Below, one piece after another: positions 38,192-49,880 of a stretch of DNA of 64,000 nucleotides. The stretch is from Antennarius striatus (Eukaryota > Chordata > Actinopteri > Lophiiformes > Antennariidae): the NCBI RefSeq assembly GCF_040054535.1, contig NC_090779.1:22314501-22378500 (forward strand), read 5' to 3'. Each line of letters starts with the position of its first letter. The first letter of the stretch is position 1. The notes under the pieces are model-generated. The model saw only the letters and a program-made list of their open reading frames with translations. It was not told the origin of the DNA and did not search any database. A program made the translations under genes and the position numbers.

Positions 38192-38741
38192 CATTCGACA
38201 TGGATGTGTGTGTGTGTGCATTTCAAGGACGACATTTTGATCCTCATCCATCATTGATGAGAACGTCACTCACTGAGAAAACAGTTGATTTAATGTGTTC
38301 TGAAAGACCGCCTTTGTCATCTGACTGAATAAAGACTTTACATACGTGTGGACAGATGTACGGTACATTCAATATACACACTATGCTGTATGAAGAAAAT
38401 CCGGTGGCATTTATGAACCAAAATCTGTTTTTATACAATATTTATCTTCTACCCGTACAATTCTGTTGTTAAAATAATGCAGACGTAATCATATATTCAG
38501 TTTTACATTTGTTTGAGCCGTTTCTGATGACTCATTTTTCTTACATATGTACTCAAATGTGTAATTTAACAGTCATTATATCAAGGTTTTATGTTGCTCT
38601 TTGAATGAATCCTAAGGACATTACATTCACCAAGGACAAAAAAATTGGACCCTATATTTCATAACTGAGATCAGGACCTTGTCTTGAGAACATGCACAGA
38701 TACGAGGAAAGGGATCATGACAAAATATTTAATAAAAAAAA
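38192..38741. other. non-coding stretch, nothing recognised
   Basis: AT-rich with a short TG run at about 38205-38218. No gene or repeat family is identified. Confidence 0.5.
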
Positions 38742-38985
38742 AATCTCATAAGTATGAGAAAAAAGCAATTGAGAAATATAAATTGTGAGAAAAGGCCTAT
38801 TATCTTGATCTTTTCTCAGAATTACAAAATCTAAACTAATAGACCTAAATTTAAACTCAAAATTGCTAGATATTTTCATATAATTATGAAATCTTTTCTT
38901 ATAAATATAGGATTTCTTTCATTATTGAAAAGATCTTGGAATGATGAAATTCTCATATTAAAATTACAAGATGTTTTCTGATCCA
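38742..38985. repeat. degenerate palindromic minisatellite (CTCATAAnTATGAGA-type)
   Basis: The stretch is a decayed tandem series in which motifs like TCTCATAA.TATGAGAAAA, ATTGTGAGAAAA, TTTTCTCAGAATTAC, TTCATATAATTATGAAATCTT and TTCTCATA recur every 20-25 bases, alternating in orientation. It resembles a teleost simple repeat built on a self-complementary core (TCTCGTAATTACGAGA). The units are strongly diverged, so the array is old. Confidence 0.6.
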
Positions 38986-40120
38986 CTATGGAATGTTAGA
39001 GATAAACTTTCAAATGTATAAAAAGACACCTAACTCTGACAGGCAACAGATGACAAATTCATGTTTGAGTAAATAAAATCTTTGTTGGATATTTTTCTTG
39101 CAACAGGTCTGCAAAACTCATCCCAATGTTATGCATGACCTTTACGAAAATAAAAGTCTGAGGGAGGAAAAGTATGCAGCTTAATGTCAGATGTCGTCAT
39201 TTGAAAATCCTCCAGGAGGTGAAATCAGCGGGGTCATCACAAGTGAACAATAAAACCAATGAAAAAAGGGAGTTTTTTTTCTTAGCCAACAGAATAAAGA
39301 CACAGCCACAGGTGTTCTCATTTTAAAATCAATACCCAGGCAGGATAAATGAGCCTCTGATGAGAACCTGATGCTGAAAACGCTGCGCGCCTTTTCTCAG
39401 ACTACCGCCGGTTTGTTTTTCATGCATGTGAAACGATCGTCCTTCGAAGCCATCACTTTGAAAGTGAAATCCTATTTTCCCTGCTCTGATTGGTCTGAGG
39501 TTCGAGGCATATTTCAGAATAGATGAGTAGAACTAAGATGACTGACAGTGGAGGAGAGAGGCCAGTGGGCATCAGCTTGTCACATGGGTGAACTCTCTGC
39601 AGCCTGCAGCCTGTCTGCTCTGATGGCAGGTTCTCAGCTCTGACACACAACAGGGGTGCTTGACATCCAATGGCTTTGCAAGGTTTCTGGGTTCAAACAC
39701 AGTTCAGGTGTTTCTGGGTGAGATTCCAAGTAGTTGGTAACTGCAGTACCAAGCTGAGCCTGAAAACACTATGGTTTAAAAATTAAATGCAGCACAGATT
39801 TTAAAAAAAGAATAATGTCTAGGCAGTGGTTTAATAAAATGCTTTGGGTGGATGTTGCTTTTGATTTCATGTCTTTCTCAAAAACAGCCTCTAGAAAAAC
39901 AATATGCTAACCAACCACACAGGATGACAGTGAGTAGATAGAATGTGCAGCCATGTCTACACTCTTACCATTAAAAAACTAGGCATGCAGGGATTGGCTG
40001 CACGGAATGATTAACCTGTGAGGGGGCCGCAGGGCCAAAAATAATTGTTTGGCCTCAATTAACTCTTCGTTTCCTATTGCTCTTTGTACAATGTGTGCAG
40101 CATTCCTCTCCTGTGTGCAT
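38986..40120. other. non-coding stretch, nothing recognised
   Basis: No gene or repeat family is identified. Short ORFs on the minus strand (39453-39650, 39979-40293) lack domains. Confidence 0.45.
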
Positions 40121-40148
40121 GTTTGCTGTGCAAATCTGCACAGCAAAC
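40121..40148. repeat. perfect 11-bp hairpin, 6-nt loop
   Basis: 40121-40131 pairs exactly with 40138-40148 (GTTTGCTGTGC arms). The flanks do not extend the stem far, so it does not look like a microRNA precursor. Confidence 0.7.
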
Positions 40149-40639
40149 CTGCTGCTGGCTGATCAAGACAAATGGACGCCCTGGACAGTTTCTCAATCGC
40201 CTTCAAACTGTGAGTCATGAACACAATGTTTTGTGCCACAGCTCCAAAAGTTGTGTGTGACTGATTGTTAACGATGAAAACACAAATGTACAAACCTCAA
40301 TAAAGGACAAATACATAGCTAAATAAGGTGTGTATGACCTGGAAATGAACCTTGTGTTCTTTTGAGGAGAAGAACGAAAAAGCAAAAGTTAGAAATGACT
40401 GAACATCAGCAGAGGATGGATTTGACATCATGCCTGGTTTAAACAACAGAAGAACAGTTCATAAGAAACCTCACCCTAATGGCAGGAATAACAGGTTGTC
40501 TGCACAAAAATGTGAAAGTGAAAATTGTAAAATATCCAAAACATCAAAACATTCTGCTCCGGCGTGCAGTTGATGTGTGAGTTTAGCAAAAAAAAAAGCC
40601 TTGGAACAGTTTCTGAGTTGTGTTACATTTCATGATGAC

Positions 40640-41170
40640 GGGTACAAAAGGTCTGCCACATACCTGTAGTTCATGGATGACGTCCCATTCGAGAATGAGT
40701 CCGCCTCACGTTGGCTGGTCATTCAGAACAACTAAGTCCTCAATAGTGAAGACAGCAGAGGTGGTTGTCTTCAGAAATAACCCAACCCCATCTGCCTATC
40801 ACCTCCTTCTACCTGGGAACCATCTTATCCCAGTGGGAACCAAACACCAGTTCCCCAAAAGCGAAGTAGAACCTGCCAAAGATTATGACTGAGTCCATTC
40901 CCTCCTCCTCAATCACCAGCTGGTGTGCTGCTGCTGTTGCCAAAGACACAGACTGACTGTGGAGCATCATCCGCTCTGCTGAGAAGGTGATTGGCTGCAA
41001 TCTGCCATCCCTCCAGGACCTGTACCCCTCCTGGACCCTGAAGCAGACAGGAAAGGTTGACGCTGACCCCTCCCACCCTGGATTCAAACTCTGACAGTGC
41101 CCCCTTGGGTAGGAGGCAGTGGTTCTGCAGGACCAGAATCACAGTTCCACCATCCATCTGTTGTTGGCAT
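40640..41170 (+). mobile_element. decayed L2-like LINE, reverse-transcriptase C-terminal region
   Basis: Two coding remnants in the right order identify this fossil. About 40748-40795 reads KTAEVVVFRNNPTPSA, matching the family's KTKE-(I/V)VVDFRRNP region after the catalytic domain. 40966-41094 reads IIRSAEKVIGCNLPSLQDLY and then LKQTGK...ADPSHPGFKL, matching the family's C-terminal '(A)E+IIGC.LPSL.DLY...ADPSHPGH.LF'. They are in different frames with stops between, so the copy is dead and old. The 5' part, including the catalytic YADD region, is missing. No target duplication was found. Confidence 0.8.
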
Positions 41171-41910
41171 CAACAAAAAAGTCATGGTCAAGCAAAAAGG
41201 CCAGAATGTACGAACCTGAGTGGAAGTGACTGAATGTTTACCTAGGGGGATTTGGTTTGCGAACAAAATGAAGCAGCCAGTTGTTGCTGCAACATCTGTT
41301 ATACTGTATTCCCTGCTGCCAGTTCTTCTGAATGCTGACATTTACACTGTATTTTCCTCCATCTGAAGATCTCCATCTTACACTTGTCTTTCATTCGGGT
41401 GAGCCTGAAGTCATCCCAGGGTCACCATCACCTGCAGGTTCTCATAATTTTGAGGGATGTAGCTTTCACCATGCCCCTGTCTCTCCATCTTATACTGGAT
41501 AAATTATTCACCAGTGATCACATTCCAGTCGTATAATTATCACCGTCCAACAGCAGCGCCTCACCAGTTTCTTAGCAACTGCTATTGGCACATTTTCCTC
41601 GTCCACAACAACCGTATTTTAATTCAAACTGGGCTCATTGTTTGTTGGATTTATAAAGTAACCCCATAGGGACTGTCACGAGCACAAACGCACACAGTTC
41701 CGTGCAATTAAAGTTATTCAACTGTTATAGGAAAAAGTCTTAATCTGATGTCATAACAAGCGTTTCTGCTCTGTTCTGCTGAGCTGAATGGAACACCGCC
41801 TCTAGATGTGGGAGTCAAAGGGAAAAAGAAGAACGCTCCACACACACTGGGGCTGGGGAGATGAAACACCTCTGGACGGGGCTCCTACATTATTCATCCA
41901 TCCTTTTCAG
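41171..41910. other. non-coding stretch, possibly continuing LINE decay
   Basis: The first 150 bases may be the strongly diverged end of the L2-like element. Beyond that nothing is recognised. Confidence 0.4.
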
Positions 41911-42028
41911 GCAGCCTAAGCTACGTATTTCAGACCAGGAGACCAGGGAGTCGGCCTCGGTCGGAGTGGAGGAGCTGGTGGCTCGGATGACATCAGATGA
42001 CGGCGAGGACGGCGGCCAAAACAATTGA
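41911..42028 (+). other. weak terminal-exon candidate (38 codons)
   Basis: A reasonable acceptor 'attcatccatccttttcag' ends at 41910. From 41912 an open frame runs 38 codons to TGA at 42026-42028 and encodes an acidic, polar tail (including SDQETRES near the start and EELVARMTSDDGEDGGQNN at the end). Composition and GC content are more coding-like than the surrounding AT-rich DNA. No partner exon is recognised and the length is small, so chance is a serious alternative. Confidence 0.2.
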
Positions 42029-43147
42029 GGGGTTTTCAGAAAAAGAGAAAAATGTCGAGGATTTGTTTATCACATGGAGGAGTTAGTTCATGGATATTCT
42101 CTGAGTCTGAGGAGTTTACTGGTTTTAAAATAGACTTTTTTTTTTAACTTTCCCACTCCGTATACATACTCACATATGTGTGTGTGTGTATTTTTTTTTA
42201 TAGTAATCAAGCAGTGACTTAAGAAAGCTTCATTAGATCAGTCATCAACATTAAGCAGAATTCCCTTTACAAACTAAAATACTATACGCAGATCAGATCT
42301 TCTGCCTGCCCTTCAACATGAGATGCAGCTTGAGTGAAAATACTGGAAAAGAAACAAAAGTTTCCCCTCAAAAGTTCCAACAAAGCAGAGGAAAATTGCC
42401 CGTATGGTTCCTGGAGAGCTGAGGTGATCACACGTTCCAGTGATCATCTGGGCGTCCCTACAGGGTGCTGATGTCTCTAAATTTAACACTTCAGCGGCTT
42501 GTCTCTGGGGGAGGCCGTTAATCGTCCCCGGTGACATTAGCTGGGCTGCGCAGCATGGGCCTATACTCCTCATTTCCTCCCCATCTATCTGTGATCAGGT
42601 GTCTGGTTGCTGTTTGGAGGAAGCTTTCAAATAGGAGCTGACGTCTCCATTGACAGCCAATCTCCTGTTCCCATTCTCCGGATCAGATATTAAAGATCTG
42701 CAGTTTTGCCAGCCTTTCGCTGCTCTCACATTTACCAGCATATCGACTTTTCGAGAATTACCTCACTGATATCAGTGAGACACAAAACAATTCATCTCCG
42801 GCTGCTTAAATTGCTTTTTCTCGGTCTCACGCGGCGCTCTATGGGATATTGACTGACTTCCTGTTAAGCTTCTGAAAACAGAGACACAGTGAGCACAGCA
42901 GGCCAGAAGAAATGCCATTCAGACAGAAAGCTTTATTGTTTTTCCAGCATATATTTGAATTTTACATTAAATCTGGGGATGCTGATGTACTTTAAGTGCA
43001 TTTTGTAATACTTAATATCTAATAGCATCAATAGCAGATATATGCTAAAGCTATTAGAGACAACACTAACATGCTAGTCATGCATGTTGATTATGTTAAT
43101 TCTGATCATGTGATCTTACAGCTGGATACAGTAAGCAATGACATGAT
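42029..43147. other. non-coding stretch, nothing recognised
   Basis: No gene is recognised. A short TG run lies at about 42178-42189. The GC-richer block 42480-42640 has a 64-codon plus frame and an 86-codon minus frame, neither with a domain. Confidence 0.45.
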
Positions 43148-43211
43148 AGCTGCTGTGAAGTTAGTCAGTTGTGTGTGATGTCCAACCTAAAACTAACTTC
43201 ACAGCACAGCT
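43148..43211. repeat. 18-bp hairpin with 26-nt loop
   Basis: 43148-43165 pairs with 43192-43211. Thirteen consecutive pairs (CTGTGAAGTTAGT core) are followed by a 2-nt bulge and five more pairs. Arm and loop sizes approach those of a microRNA precursor, but the stem does not clearly continue outward and no known mature microRNA is recognised in either arm. Confidence 0.6.
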
Positions 43212-45125
43212 GGAGACCACCACCAGAGACTGATCACCCACATGTGAAAAACCTACCAGCCAGATTCCCACTGAAAACATTAGATGGACAGGGAATGGAT
43301 TAAGACAGAAACCATAGTCTGTTGGCACAGATACTGATAGAAAAACAAGATGCTTTTAGAATTTAACCTGAATTATACAAACACTACTGAAAGGATTTCC
43401 AGGTGTCTCAGCAGAGGGGTTTTGCCTCATCGTGTAGGCTAAGCAGATGAGCGGGTGACCAATGTGTTTTCTAAACCTCATCATGCAAACTTCAAAATTC
43501 AGCTCCTCTTGTTTCTCCAACTTCAGCTTAAAGATGCAGCACGGCTCCAACTCAATCACCCTGAGATGATGCTTCAGTGTATAATGACAACTATTTAATT
43601 CTTCTTTAAACTCAACAACCAGCTCTGTGGCAATGCTACTGGTACACAACAGAAGTTATTCCACTACAAGAGGAGCGATTAAATATCTCTGGACATCTTT
43701 AACAACTTAAATAGAAAACAGTTACTGAATTGATTCAATATGTTTTATGAAATTTATTCTAAAGATTTGAATGGCATTCAATAGAAAAAGTCCTACATAT
43801 TTTACATCCAGCAAACCTGGATCCCCACCAAACTTTGTAAAATAAATGAAAGTAATCTAAATACATTTCTAGAACCGTAGGAGCAGACTCTAAGACCCAC
43901 CATCTCAGCTGGTAGATGTGTGTTTCGGTTTATTACATCATAACAGTGGATAAAACATACTGTACATGTTTTCATCAAGCAGACCTGGAATCAAATTGGG
44001 ATCTCATTATGCTATACAACAAAATGTTCTTTCACTGATTTATGGATTATTTCTAGAAACTGGGAGACATTCACGTAAGTAATGAAAATTTTAAATGAAA
44101 TAAATTTTAAATGAAATAAATTATCTAAAACAATAAATGACCTAAAAACAAACTGCTTTAAAGTATTCCTTAGTGCAGGTGATTAAACGATTCATGCTAT
44201 GTGTTAATTTAATGTATATTAAAAATACAAGGAACCCCTTTAAGAGAATACATCATCAGTGATATACAGTATTAACAGGCTTACATCCAGATGGTGTTGT
44301 CACATCTCGTACTATTACCAACTGCACGGGTCGCCTTTCATCCACAGGCTTTACTCATCACTAGCACTTGTTACATAAGCTTTCACATGGGTTTGCTGCT
44401 CAGCTCAGCTCGGCATCAAAGAGTGTCTTCAGGAGGCTGGAATAATTGCCATTTGTATGGAGGATTTTGTTCCTAATAAATTTCTCTTCTGTGTTTTCGG
44501 CTCCTGTTCGGCTGTTTGTTTTAGACGCTGGAGTCTTTGGCCTCCATGTTTACTCGGTGGAAGGAAAAGCTGCCTGACAGGAGATTTGTCATGGATGTTG
44601 ACCATGCGCTGACGCTCCATCACTCTCAAACCCGAGCGTGGGCACTTCTGACCTGTCAGGACTGAATGTACTGTGGATCCCGATCGGCCCGCTGTTTGGG
44701 AAATAATAACCAGTCTCACAGGAACAGGTCGAAGGATCCATCCATAAGGCGGAGTAAGCTGCCAGGTTTACTCTGTTGCACACGCGTGAGGTTGAATTTC
44801 ATCTGCTGCTGCTTTTCAAACCTATTGGGTCTGGCACCATAACATTCAGCTTTTTCTTCTTCTACTTTTTTAAAACTGGGCTCAGCCTTATTATAAATTT
44901 AGTCATGAATCATTTATATAAAATGTCATAAAATAAACTCCTCTAAATGCTGAGACACACATTTAGTTTAATGTTTTATAAAACTAAGACAGATTCATTC
45001 ATTATAGATGAATACACCTTATCCATCTGTGTCACCAACAATGGTTAAATGTCCACTGCTCATAAAGAGACACTCCAGAGACACTACACTCCAGTCTGAC
45101 CTGAGCCACAGGACACACCTCCAAG
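43212..45125. other. non-coding stretch, nothing recognised
   Basis: AT-rich. A small direct duplication of TTTTAAATGAAATAAA lies near 44089-44120. ORFs are short and without domains. Confidence 0.45.
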
Positions 45126-45225
45126 AGACCTCCATCTGACCTCCTTCAGACCTCTATCTAACCTCCACCTGACCTCCTTCAGACCCCCATTTAACCTCCG
45201 CCAGACCTCCATCTGACCTCTACCT
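45126..45225. repeat. degenerate minisatellite (AGACCTCCATCTGACCTCC-type)
   Basis: About four to five diverged copies of a 20-24 base unit combining AGACCTCCATCT and GACCTCCTTC follow one another. Unit length varies. No coding frame is associated. Confidence 0.7.
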
Positions 45226-47813
45226 CTCAAGCTCATTCAGGTTTCCACTCTCAGCCTCAGTAAAAAGCCTCCCTACCATGTGACCAGGTGATCTCAAAAC
45301 AAACATATGATTACCTGGAGGAGACTCTTTTCATACCCAGTGGGGACAGATGTACAATTGTTTTGTCTGAATTAGATTTAAACTGATGGCCTTCTGATGG
45401 CTGTAATCATGTTTCCGTCGACAACCATCTCAGCTTCGGTGGAGAAGGTTTGAACCAAACACTCTGCTTCGGAATGAATTATTCATACATATAAATGTTA
45501 AAGTGGATTAAGTGGCAAGATTAACACAAATTAAATGAAGTGGAAAAATGCTGTGTAAAGAATGCTTGTCATCCTAATCTCATTTATAAACCACACAGAG
45601 GTGTCAACATGAACACAGGATAAAGTAAGAATACAAATACCTCAACCACCCCGTAACAAGCAGGACAGCTACCGATAAAGGATGGAACAAAACACTTTAC
45701 TCAAGGACTGTACATCAGTACAACTACAGTATTTCCATTCCTTCTTATTTCTGGTACATTACACCTCAGAGACAAATCAATTACTTTCTCCTTCACTACA
45801 TTTCTTTCACAGCTCCAGTTGGATCTGGATCTACCACACATAGTGGAGGATATTTGAGTGTTTGATTTTGATTGTACTATATTTACATTATTATTATTAT
45901 TATTATTGTTATTATTATTACTATTGCTATTATCATTATCATCATCATTATTATTTGTTAGATGGTCCCTTTAGAAATGTTTTAACAACATATTTTAAAT
46001 TTGCTAAATCTTTGTTTGGAACAACAATCATCAAAATCCATGGACAAGTTTTTGCAGACAAAAACTGACACACTGGGGAGCACATATCCCCCACTGACTC
46101 TCATTGACGGACGTAAAAAATTTTTTTTACAAATTCTTCATCATCCTTAGATTGTGATACTTGAACATTTCAAATATTGTGCGGTGTCGCTCTGAAGATC
46201 GACAGCATGCACAACTGGTACAGACCTCTTGACTGTGGTGTTTGAATCTATTTCCGGTGGGAAAAAATCAAACGGATCTTTGGACTGCACTTCAGAGTGT
46301 TAACCACCAAGTGAAATCATCTCAGCGGCATAGAGGGAGGAAAAGTTCTCTTTGGGAATGACATACAGGTATCAGTCCAATCCCTTCATTTTCCAGTGCC
46401 TCACTATTTTGACCTACCCCGCCAGCAGGGTTATGAGGGGTAGTTGTTGAAATCTTTATCTGTTATGGTTATGATATTTATCACAAACAATTAATGCATC
46501 GGTCAGGTCTCTCACTCCCACAACAGTTCGCTTGTGGAAATCTTTTCTGTTGAAAATCGGATTAGATTCCTGGTTCGCTCAGACGTCCCATGAACACAAG
46601 AAAATATTGTGGTTCTAAACAAACTTGTTGATTCTGCCATTTTTCATGATTATGACCGGGCATTCTGGTTTTGGATAAGGACTTATTGAGGTCTCATTGC
46701 CTGTGGAACAGTTCCTCCCTATCCAATAGGATAGTAAGTAAATTACAGCGAGGCGTCACAGATGGTGCTCTCAGGCATTCCTGTCATTCTAGAGGAAGCT
46801 GGCTAAAAACCAACACCATTAACACCACCAGTCAAACCTCTTAAAACAGACCACTAAGTTTAGATATGTTGTTTATACTCAGCTAAGGTCAGTTAAACTG
46901 TATTAAAGTTAAAACTAGCTTCAGTCCTCTTTCATTCCTGACATTTTCAGGATTTGGCAGAAGAATAACATCAAAATGGGATTACTTCAAAACTCCTGAA
47001 AACCGTCTGGTGTTAAATTAGAAGAGAATCCATTTTTAGCTGGCTTTAATAAGCCGTGACATGAGAACAGATGACGCTCAGCACGAGGGCATGACATGAA
47101 GTACTACCTTAATAAACTCACACCTGACATCCTGTCAGAATCTGTATGTTGTTAAAATTTCCCAGCTGAGCCCTGAGGACAGCATTTCATGTCTCACTTC
47201 CCATTTAGCCATCAGTCAGTTACTCTAGTGCCTTTTGGCAGCACTGACTGAATACCATCCAGGTCCAAACACCAGAACCAAAAGCATCATTCATACCTGA
47301 CAAGGGTTCCAGACAAACGGATTTTCCTACATCCTTTTCTTAATATCACAACCTGCTAGGATTCCTCTGCTTCTCTGCCATATCGGACAAAAAACCTTTT
47401 TATTCAATAAAAGTGGAATTATCAGCACACTATTTTCAAAACTAGTTAGTTCCCGCTGGAAGACGCTGAACCTCAGAAAAGCTTCCAGACAAATGTATTC
47501 AGTTAGTTCATTAAAGTATGAAGAGGTTCACAATAGTGTGTAAAAAATAATACTGATGATATTTGTGACATACGATAACAGAACAGGAAGGGCCCCTACC
47601 GCTGTCAAGGTACAACACATTATTTTAATTAAAAACTGAATAAATATTGACTTAAACTACTTCAATAAAAAATAAAAAAAACACACATTACAGTACATAT
47701 AAAACTTCTGGGGGAAATTACTTACGTTGTTTAAAACCGATACACTAGTGATGTTAGCTTTTTTCTGGTGCATTTTTTTGCCTGTTCTTAACTGTTTCAT
47801 AATAATTTAAACT
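45226..47813. other. non-coding stretch with a trinucleotide repeat
   Basis: No gene is recognised. A TTA/TTG/TCA-type trinucleotide tract lies at 45888-45956. The 68-codon frame across it is repeat-derived. A possible old dispersed repeat starts near 46080, but I cannot place it. Confidence 0.45.
45888..45956. repeat. impure (ATT)/(ATC) microsatellite
   Basis: Trinucleotide repeats, mostly ATT with interruptions to GTT, ACT, GCT and ATC. Confidence 0.9.
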
Positions 47814-48250
47814 TTAAATGTGTTTAATGCTCTTAATTAACCTTTTCCACCATGTTTGTCTGTGACTGTCATTACTGGACCAAACTGGATCAACACCGGT
47901 GAGGTAATAGAGCGTAACCCTGAAAACACCTCCCCTCTCATTATCATAATCATCACTGACCTGGGTCGTTTTCAACCAAAACTTAAAACTTTTCTTTTTA
48001 TATTTAGCATTTTTGTGACATTTCATTCTATTTGAATGTATAAATGTGGATGTGTATTTTTATGTCTCTATACCTGGCTCAATTTCATTTTACTGTTTGT
48101 AAGTTGTTCTCCTGTTTCTATTGAAAATCTCTGATCACTTCTTGAGCTGTTGTAATCGGCCACATAAATACATTTTGAGTGACCGAAAATTCCTAAATCC
48201 ACTATTATCCTTGGGGACAAATAAAGTTTTTTGAATTTAATTGAATTATT
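47814..48250 (+). mobile_element. L2/Rex-like LINE 3' end
   Basis: The right end reads 'tatccttggggacaaataaa' and then GTTTTTTGAATTTAATTGAATT, a characteristic 3' tail with AATT-type repeats (48207-48248). The preceding 350 bases look like AT-rich 3'-untranslated sequence and lack a clear coding remnant, so the left limit is a guess. Confidence 0.5.
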
Positions 48251-49639
48251 CCAGATCCACTCCAGGATATGCTGGGATCCTCCCTACCACGCTTGGTTAG
48301 AAAGTGATTTTTGGATCATATTCACTGCTGAAGAGGAGATGTTTTTCACTGGTGTTTAATCAGTTGTAAAAACAGTCAGATAAAAACTGTTAAAGCTGGA
48401 TCAACTCTGCAGTTTAATTCTTTACTGCATGGCCTACTCAAAACCCATTAGGTGGGTTATCTATAGATAGAATAAAAACATGTTGTTTCCATCCGATCAT
48501 GATTCGGTCCAAATCCAGGTCTGGATTAGGTGACAGATTGTGATTTTCTTTTACCTCTTCTTCTCAAGGCCTGGAATTTCAATCAAAATATCAATTATCA
48601 AACAAACTACTCCACAGATTTTGGTGAAACTTCATGGAATATGAGTCAAAAAGGGAAACAAAAATACTTTGGAGTAGATCTGCTTTAACGAAATCCTGAA
48701 GGCAGCCAATGTGACTGCAGACATTCTTGCTGGGATTTAGATTACGGTAAACTTCTGCCAAATGCAGCTGAAATTCTCTCCAACCCTGCTTTACACTCAC
48801 TTGCTTTGTGACTTTTCACCTTGGCTGCACTCGTGTAGACCATTTTTGTACTTCACAATTTGAAAATGAATTATAGCAGTAAGGATACACAATAACCATC
48901 CTTGTGGAGGTGCCGGCCTTTTAATGGGCACCAAATAGTCTCTCACAAAAACTCACTAAACAATAAAACATTTAAATTAGCGTGACACAATCTCACTCTT
49001 TATGAATTAATGTGTCCATTTAACGGGACAATGTTCTACATTTTCTCTGACCAATTGCTTTGACCATGCCTGGACCTGTTATGCTGTTATAATAGGATTT
49101 TGAAAGAGACATTTTCTGAGGGATTATACGGCTGGCTGGGATAACTCGCCGCCCTCAGCACCAGTTCATCTTCCTCAAGTCAGATGCATTTAGGAAGGTC
49201 ACAGCACGGAGGCGGTGGGTCCCAGGGAATAAATGCTTTGTTCTGTCCATACATTGGGGATTTTAACTGATCTCCTTATGAGGTGGTTGTGTAAAATGAT
49301 TCTGCTGAGCCTGAGATGCTGTGATAGAGGCCAGTAATTGTGTATGTCCGACCATTCATCACATGCAACTCCATGAAGTCTCAGTAGACTTTATTATAAT
49401 TAAGGATTACAAAGAATTGCACCACTGGTGGGGGTGGATGAATGTGTAAAGGGGTAAATGTTTGGTCACATTAAGAATTGTTGTGAAATTTACTTATGAC
49501 TTAAGTGATGATGAAGAGGCCCTAGTTAAAACTATCATTCTGGCCTGAGACTTCATGATCATGTCAACAAAATCCTAAAATCCTTAAAAGAACTTGGATC
49601 AGCAGGAAACAGGGCAAGTTGGACCTTTTAGAAAGTTAT
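48251..49639. other. non-coding stretch, nothing recognised
   Basis: No gene or repeat family is identified. ORFs are short and without domains. Confidence 0.45.
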
Positions 49640-49880
49640 TACGGAGAGCCACAGGCTACTGGGGCCACCAGGACTAAAAGAGCTAGTGGGGCTACCAGAA
49701 CCAATGCACTGTGAACATGTAAGGCAGTTCCCTCAGGGCAACAAGCTTGTGGGGTTTGGTGTCTTGCACAAGGGCACCTTGGCAGTGCTCAGTTAATGAA
49801 CTGACACCTTGCCACACTTTGGTACCAGCCACCCTCCAGTTCCCAAGCCAAGTCCTTGTGGACTGAACTACTGCTGGCTC
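49640..49880 (-). mobile_element. tRNA-derived SINE, decayed
   Basis: On the minus strand the element starts near 49876 with a tRNA-like head: GCAGTAGTTCAGTCC (decayed A box), then '...ttgggaactggagggtggct' and GGTACCA at the B-box position. After it comes the familiar body '...gagcactgccaaggtgccc' and '...gcaagacaccaaacccca'. This layout matches a common teleost tRNA-derived SINE (head GGCGGCAGTAGCTCAGTCC in fresher copies, from memory). The 3' limit near 49640 is uncertain. Promoter boxes are degraded, so it is unlikely to be active. Confidence 0.65.

Noticed and set aside
40121-40148. Hairpin containing TGTGCAAATCT as a miR-19 gene
   Set aside because: The first 11 bases match miR-19 but the remainder does not, and the match spans the loop instead of lying on the 3' arm.
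49640-49880. tRNA gene on the minus strand
   Set aside because: The tRNA-like head has decayed A and B boxes and continues into a SINE body; it cannot form a normal tRNA.
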